From contig SBFZ01000164.1 of the NCBI GenBank assembly GCA_006227095.1, positions 1 through 7,076 of the forward strand: DNA of 7,076 bases. The letters are read 5' to 3'. The DNA comes from Bacteroidota bacterium. GTDB taxonomy: Bacteria > Bacteroidota > Bacteroidia > Bacteroidales > VadinHA17. The notes under the pieces were generated by a model, which searched no databases, was not told the origin of the DNA, and saw only the letters and a program-made list of their open reading frames with translations. Of the stretch, positions 6,988-7,076 are shown piece after piece. The position numbers and the translations under genes are program-made. Numbering within the stretch: the stretch's first letter is position 1; each line of letters opens with the position of its first letter.

Positions 6988-7076
6988 TCAGAACTGCGTC
7001 AGTCTCTTTCTCAGAAGCCAGGGGGTCAGTTCCCTTCCCTGGTCGAAGCTGATGCCGGAACTGTTTGAGGAGAGAT
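6988..7076 (-). CDS. Possible 3' end of an upstream minus-strand gene (partial)
   Basis: One minus-strand frame is open from the window edge to a TGA at 6990-6988 and encodes 28 residues ending in LTPWLLRKRLTQF. Its codon use resembles the neighbouring genes (G/C in most third positions, AGA/AGG arginines), more so than the other open minus frame. It would leave about 107 non-coding bases before the biotin carrier gene. I do not recognise the peptide. Chance remains possible at this length. Confidence 0.35.
   Translation of the reverse strand, partial: LSSNSSGISFDQGRELTPWLLRKRLTQF

Noticed and set aside
7065..7076. Purine-rich tract gaggagagat as a ribosome binding site of a plus-strand gene just beyond the window
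   Set aside because: No start codon is visible, Shine-Dalgarno use looks weak in this genome, and the competing minus-strand frame through the same bases has neighbour-like codon use.

Overview
The window looks like a chromosomal stretch from a member of the Bacteroidota, roughly half GC. The start codons have no convincing Shine-Dalgarno sequences. The promoter-like elements found match the Bacteroidota -33 TTTG / -7 TAnnTTTG pattern. The protein set also fits that phylum: an exported thioredoxin-fold protein, an M20C dipeptidase, a large PhoD-like lipoprotein and a free-standing biotin carrier. I see no mobile element, CRISPR array, rRNA or tRNA.

Layout from left to right. (1) A single minus-strand gene for an exported thioredoxin-fold protein (81-602) has its own promoter (647-676) and a strong intrinsic terminator (37-75). 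(2) A 180-base AT-rich divergent intergenic region (603-782) follows. (3) A plus-strand pair comes next: an MFS transporter of the MFSD1 type (783-2177) and, 18 bases later, the cytosolic dipeptidase PepD (2196-3653). (4) The PepD terminator (3697-3734) lies inside the 3' end of the convergent gene. (5) That convergent gene is a minus-strand 890-residue multidomain PhoD-like metallophosphatase, probably a lipoprotein (3670-6342). It follows, after 7 bases, a biotin carrier protein with the EAMKM biotinylation motif (6350-6880). (6) At the right edge there may be the last 28 codons of another minus-strand gene (6988-7076), separated from the biotin carrier gene by about 107 bases.

The most interesting unit is the transporter plus dipeptidase pair. 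The MFS protein carries the signature blocks of eukaryotic MFSD1, known as a lysosomal dipeptide transporter, and the next gene hydrolyses dipeptides. The inferred module imports dipeptides and splits them in the cytoplasm; this would be a bacterial genomic parallel to the eukaryotic transporter's function. The second point of interest is the placement of a perfect 10-bp-stem terminator within coding sequence of the opposing gene. The pairing of an exported phosphoesterase-like lipoprotein with a biotin carrier has no obvious biochemical logic and may only reflect shared transcription.
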